Assembly (NCBI GenBank): GCA_039029935.1
Contig: JBCCFC010000820.1
Location: forward strand, 1 to 6,386
Source of the DNA: G039029935 sp039029935
GTDB taxonomy: Bacteria; Chloroflexota; Anaerolineae; Caldilineales; Caldilineaceae
DNA length: 6,386 bases
Direction of reading: 5' to 3'
Below the pieces are notes generated by a model. The model was given only the letters and a program-made list of their open reading frames with translations. It ran no database searches and had not been told where the DNA came from. Both the position numbers and the translations under genes were made by a program. This document shows, piece after piece, positions 1 through 6,000 of the stretch (position 1 is its first letter; the number at the start of each line of letters is the position of its first letter).

Positions 1-15
1 GTCAAGGAAACTGTT

Positions 16-36
16 CCTCCCCCAAACTGGGGGAGG
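16..36 (-). terminator. Putative terminator hairpin downstream of the stop codon
   Basis: Bases 16-23 (CCTCCCCC) pair perfectly with 29-36 (GGGGGAGG) around a five-base loop. Bases 7-11 (GAAAC) could also pair with 47-51 (GTTTC) as an outer stem overlapping the stop codon. On the minus strand the stem lies 14 bases past TAG but is followed by AACAGTTTCC rather than a proper U-tract, so intrinsic termination may be weak. A convergent gene to the left could also use it. Confidence 0.5.
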
Positions 37-50
37 CTAGGAGGGGGTTT

Positions 51-3000
51 CTATTTCCTCAACACAGGCAAGTAAACCATCCACACACTCGGTGCTTGGC
101 TAATCGTACCCATATCCATCAGCGGACGTGTACCATCCGCCATCACCATCTCCAACGCATAATGATGGTTGGCATCAGCATCACCTATTATGATATCTTC
201 GTAGCGATACTCTGCGCCGTTGCCTGCGCCCTCTGCCAGAATCATCTGCTCATCGTTAGTGAGGCGCACAGGCTCGCCGCCCACATCATCCAGTCGCAAC
301 ACATGGAAACCAATCAAATCGGTCTCGTCGGCAGTAGACCATGACAACACAACCATCTCGTCCTCAACTTCAACCTCGCGACTGCTCAACACGACATTGG
401 TCGGTGCATAGATGCGTACCGTGTCTGTGACAGTATGCGTGTAGACCTGCGCGGTGTTGATGGTCCAGTTATTCGGCAAACTGGTTGTGTCCAATCTCGC
501 TGCAAACTCAACCACAACGTCCCACACCTCGTCTGGTGCAAAGTCCATGCCAAAGCCGTTGGGTGCAGCTTGGGTCAGGTCACTCCACACAATCTGCCCG
601 CTATTGGCCGTTGTGTCCGATTCTGGTGTCGTGCGTAGCCCAACATAGGTCAGGTAGGCCGTACTATAGGTATCGGTCAATGGCAGTGTGGTAATCGTTG
701 TTGTGCCTGTATTGGTGATGCGAATCGTAAAGGTCACGGTTGCCCCTGGTATCACTGGGTCTGGTGTGTTGCGGATTTTTTCAACGGCAATCGATGGGAT
801 TGGCACAAAGCCAAAGTCAAATGAGGCAATCGCTGGCTCATTGGTCACTGGGTCCTGTGCCGCCACATTGGTCAGCCCTTGGACAGGCATGGCTGTGACA
901 CCGTTGTAGTCGTCGCTGTCCTCTAGGTCATTGCTGTTGCTGTTGACATTGACCTGTGTAGTGGTATAGCCACTGAGCGCGCTCTGATTGGTATCGACCG
1001 CAATCGTGTAGGTTGGATCGGCATTCCCGTCACTCGTGTCGCCATTGAAATCCTCATCCAACTGGACATTGAAACTGTACCAACCCGGATTACCACTGCT
1101 GTCATTGGCCGTCATGGTAGTCACGGTAATGTTCGTGCCATTTGGATAGCCAATGGTCAACATCACCTCGATACCGTTGAGACCCGTTTCGCCATCATTT
1201 TGCAGGCCATCCCCGTTGGTGTCCATCCAGACATAGTTGCCCAACGCGGCTGGCTTCATGTAGTAGCCAAAGTCCGCTGTCAGGTTCTCGACACTCGCCG
1301 GATTTGCGTTGCTTGCATCAAGGTCCACCATGTAGTAGGCGTCGTCTTGACTTTCATCGGTCATGTTTGCTGTGCCGAGCGAATGCCAGTAACCGTTGAG
1401 CACACCGTCATTGTCACTTACGTTGACAAAGTAGGTGGCGTCTGGCAAGCCTTCAACCAGATAGTTGCCATCATCACCGCTTGTGGTGGTTACGCTGTTG
1501 GTCGTTGTCACGGTTGCCACCAATGTATCGCTGCTATCAAATCCATTGTTGCCATTTCTGTCCATGTAGACATCAATCGTGACACCTGCGATAACTGGCT
1601 CGTCATCCTCGGTGTTTGCAACGCTATCAGGACCATCCACACCGTCCCAGTGACCATCGCCGTTGGTGTCCATCCACACCAAGTTGCCCAAACGGTTATC
1701 GCCCGTATAGCCAAAGTCCTGGTCCAACCGGATGGGTGCTGCCGTTGTCAGTGTCACCGTAGATTGGTTGGATGAGCCGACGCCATCAAAGTCATAGGTC
1801 TGCGTCACACCGTTTGGCAATGAGCTTGGCACAACGTTGACAATGTAGGTTTCACCACCTGTGCTGACAGCCAAGTCGGTAAAGATATAGTTGCCATTGC
1901 TATCGGTTGTCGTGGTGATGACGATGCCATCGGGTCTCTGGAGCGTGACCATCACACCGCCAATGCCCTGCTCATCAGGGTCTTGGTCGCCGTCACCATT
2001 GAGGTCCAACCACACCGTGTCACCGATTGTGCCATCAACGGGTGCAGGTGGATAGCTGAAGTCCTCACCCCGTGCATGTGGGTTGGTGGCGTTGACCGTC
2101 ACCATGCTGTTGCTGTCGCCATTTGTGCCATCAGAGCCATCGTATGTTGATGTTGTATCCACATACGATGGCAGTGTTGCGGTTTCGACCTGGATGGTGT
2201 ATGTGCCTGTCACTAACCCTGTAAAGAGATAGTAGCCCTGCTCATCCGTTGTCACCGAGCCTGTGAAGACGCCTGAGTTATCAAAAATATTGACAACAAC
2301 ACCACTCAGTGGCGGCTCATCCATGCTGCCCGTTTGGCCGTTGCCGCTACTATCCACATCAAACCACAGATAGTCACCAATGCTGTAGTTGCCATCCTCT
2401 GGTGGGTAGCTGAAATCTTGGGTGCGGTTGTGTTCACCGACCGTCAATGTGTAATAGGAAATGTGGTCCAGAACCGGGTCCCCATTCCCATCTAGTTCCA
2501 CATCTGGCTCATAGGTTTCGACTCTGGTAAATCCGTTCGGCAATGTACCCTCATAGATATAGATGCGGTAGACATCGGTGGGCAGATTGGGGAAGAGATA
2601 GTTGCCGTTTTCATCGGTGACGGTGGTCGTAAAGAAACCGTTGCTGTCCAACAACTGTACGGTCACACCCGCCAGACCCGGCTCAGACCCTTGCGTGGAT
2701 TGGTCGCCACCGCTGCTGTCAAGGTCGCCCCAGATGGTATCGCCAATGGAGCCAAGCGTGGTGTCAGTCAACGTGTAGCTGAAATCTTGGTCACGGCTGT
2801 GTGGGTTGGCTGCATCCAGTGTCACCGTTGTGCCATAGCCATCCGTATCGCCATCAGGTTCATGGGTGGCCGTGGTATTGTACTGTGGTGGCAGGGTGTT
2901 GGTGTCCACAGCCACGATGTAGTTGTGAAAGGGCAAGCCCTCAAAGAGATAGTTGCCCGTCTCATCGGTCATCATGGTTGCGGCAGGTGAGCTGCTGTCT

Positions 3001-6000
3001 GGCAGACCGTCGCTGTTGTTGTCCAAGAAGAGGTTGACCGTCACCCCTTCAATACCCGGTTCTGCACCCTGTGTAGATTGGTCGCCACCAGAGCCATCGA
3101 CATCAAACCAGACCGTATCGCCAATGCTGCCATAGGCTGGGTTGTCGCTGTAGCCAAAATCATGGTCACGGACATCGACGCTGGTCGCGTTGCTCTCTGT
3201 GCTGTCAAGGTCTACGGCACTCATGTTGTCGAGCGCACCCGTCCTGTCATAGGTCTGCACCAAGCCATCCAAGGCCACATTTGTGTCGTTGACCCAGACG
3301 ATGTAGCTGCCATCGGGCAAATCGTCAAAGAGATATTGACCATTTGCATCGGTCATATCGCTGGCAATAATCGGTTCATTTGCATCCCACAATCCGTTGT
3401 CATTGAGGTCATCAATCAGCGCAACGGTCACACCCGCAATCGGATAGTCAATGGCATCAGCCGCGCCACCGGCACCCTGTGTCACAGGCGCACCGCCATC
3501 GACAGGCGTCAAGGACATGCCATTGCCATCCGCATCGGCATCGTACCAGATTGTGTCACCGACGCTGTTGAGGACCGCGCTGGTGGGCTGGTAGCCAAAG
3601 TCCATGTTGAGGAAGACATCGCCGGGGGCAAGCACAACGGGACTGCCATAGTTGTCGTTGTTGGGTCCGGTCGTGCCAAAGTGGTCAGGGTCGCCCGTCT
3701 GTGTGTACCCTGCCCCCAGCACATCATGCGAGGACGAAGCCGAGGAAGAGTTGGTCACACGCACACTGTAGACACCAGCAGACAGGTTATCAAAGAGATA
3801 GTACCCGTTGGCATCAGTGGTAGCGGTGGTCACAATAGTACCATCCTCATCATAGAGCGTCACTTCCACACCAGAGACAGGTGTTTCGCTTGGGTCTTCG
3901 ATGCCATTGCCATCGGCGTCAATCCAGATGGTGTCGCCGATTGCCACGACGCCTGTGTTGTTGTTGACCTCGTTGTCGGTGTTGTGGTTAAAGCCAAAGT
4001 CTGCCGAGAGGTCTACCTCGCCCGGGCTGAGGTCAATGGTGTAGCCAGCCGGGTCTTGGTTGCCAAAATCGGCTTGGTTGCTGTTGCCGCCGTTGTTGGC
4101 AACCGTGTATTCTAAGCCGTTCAGCGCGCTCTGGGTGTCATTGACAGAGACGACATAGCCATCGACCGCTGGTAGATCCGCAAAGAGATAGCCACCATTG
4201 GCATCGGTCGTTGTGCTGATTGCCACACCCGCGCCATTGCCAAGGTCTACACCTGCTGGTGGCGTGAGCGTCACAACCACGTTGGCGATGCCATGTTCAC
4301 CCGCATCCTGCTCGCCATCGTTGTCTTCATCGAGCCAGACATAGTTGCCCAAGGTCGCGGGTCCACAGTTGGGCATGACGCTGACATCCTGCGAGCGAAT
4401 GGGCAGGTAAATTTCATCCACACGCAGACCCGATGTATTGGTCCAAATGTCATCACATTCATAGCCAACAGGTTTTAACTGAATCTGAATGGAGCGTGAG
4501 TACTCTGGGTTTAGCGAGCCAGCCATCACAGCATAGACAGCGGTGACATCGGCCTTGGTGGCTGGACAAGCCCCACCGCCCATGACAAGCGTACCGCCGT
4601 TGTCGAGTGTGTTGGTACACCACGTCGAGTTGAGTTCCGCCGCATCTGGGTCACGTGAGATTGTGTTGGGCGCATCGCCAGAGACATAGACTGTGCTGGC
4701 ACCAAAGACGGCGACATAGTTGAGTGTCCCCGCATAGTCCGAGCCAGGGGTGCGCGCATCACCAGTTGTGGGTGGCGAGCCAGTTTGGTTGGGTGTGTTA
4801 GAGGCGGGTTCGGACACAGCATCGTTGTTGTAAGGCAGGACATCGACAAAGCGGATGTTGGTAAACGCCGTGTTGCCATGATTGCTGATGGTCAGCGTGT
4901 ACTTGATATTTTCACCCTCAGCCAAGAGTTGACAGTGTTCCTCCCAACCCGCAGGCACAGGGTCCTGGGTCGGATGGGTGGGACAAGGACCCGCCAGTTC
5001 ACCCAAGCTCTTGGTGATTAATCCTTCATCCGCAGCCAGCGGTAGATAGGAGTAAGCACCAGAGCTAGCCGATTGCTCAAAGTCAATCACACTGCCTGTA
5101 AAGCTACCTGAACCTGCATTCCAAGGGCCAAGCCCTGTTGATCGGGCAGACCCTGAATTCTTAATGCCATTGGATGTCGTCTGGCTTGCCACCGCACCCT
5201 GTACCCGCACTTCGATGATGACTTCGGAAGAGCCATCGGACACGGTGGGCCAGCCACCCGCAAGACCCGCAGGCAGTGCGCCCGTATCGACAGCGGGGTC
5301 TGGCTCGGAATATTGACAGCGAATGATGTTAAAGAATTCTGCACAGGTTGCCCCCGGCGTGGTGGGTAGCTGGACAAAACGGACAAATTGATACTGCGCT
5401 GGCAGATAGTCGATTAGATAGACATTGGTCAATGCTTCAAGATTGGAGCCTGTGACAAAGGGTCGCATCGAGTATTGCACCAATTGACCGTTGTCGGCAA
5501 TATCGTTCAGACCCTCCACATTGACTTTGGTGAGGCCAACACGTGCCCCCACAATTTGGGCGACTGCACCAGACGCGTGCCACCAATTGTTTGTTCTGCT
5601 CCCCCAAGCGGATTCAAGAACGCCCGCATTGTTATCCCAATCCACATTGTCAGAGACATCAGTAAAGACCGTGCCATCTGGCCCAATGCCTGTGGCATCG
5701 TCGATAAAGGAGTTGGAACACCAGCCAGTGGTGGTGGTGACGGTGTTGGTCGAGAGTATCCAGTCAGAGCTTTCATGGGGACGACAGTTGGGTGCAGGGC
5801 CGGGGTTGTGTCCCTCATAGAGGGCAAAGTCTGGCTGACCCGTTCCGGCGTCAATATCGCCATAGGCATGCCCCATGAGCGCAAACAACTCCGAGTCATC
5901 GACCTGAATGTTGATATCTTGTTTGACTTGTGCTTGGAAGTACACCTCTTGACGGAAATTACCATCCCATGTGTACTCCGCTTTCCGACTCTGCCCCCAG

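Larger units (their letters stand above)
807..4358 (-). repeat. Array of nine SdrD B-like (Cna-B type) repeats
   Basis: Residues 671-1854 consist of nine tandem units of about 109-147 residues. Each has an opening (I/L)GD/N-x-(I/V/L)W-x-D, then an acidic Asp/Asn/Gly loop, then (I/V/L)xGVxVxL, then a TD-x-x-G-x-YLF-x-x-L turn in most units, and ends in DFGY, DFSY or DFGF. This matches the SdrD B-like family (Pfam SdrD_B), known in staphylococcal Sdr proteins for calcium-stabilised rod-like stalks. Units 4-7 carry a T-x-x-LP or SSLPNG segment before the end; units 1, 3, 8 and 9 carry (A/V)L-x-G instead. Unit 2 fits neither. The stalk would hold the N-terminal region away from the C-terminal end. 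Confidence 0.93.

Noticed and set aside
54..86. LPVLR as a sortase LPXTG-like signal
   Set aside because: It lacks the Thr-Gly of the motif, the following hydrophobic helix and space for one; only RK follows VL.
1200..1775. Plus-strand open frame of 191 codons
   Set aside because: It is antisense to repeats 7-9, with a Cys/His/Val-rich composition typical of a shadow frame and no family match.
3078..4115. Plus-strand open frame of 345 codons opposite repeats 1-4
   Set aside because: It is the antisense of the repeats. Its recurring motifs (PDxVA-like) are the mirror of the GDTxWxD signature, and it has no family resemblance of its own. Few stops appear because of the codon use of the real gene.
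807..4358. CRISPR-like or short tandem DNA repeats
   Set aside because: The recurring strings are coding repeats with a period of roughly 330-440 bases and varied sequence, not identical short repeats with spacers.
1263..4358. Dockerin or EF-hand domains
   Set aside because: The DxDxDG-like loops sit at fixed places inside the SdrD B-like fold and lack the paired helix-loop-helix context of dockerins.
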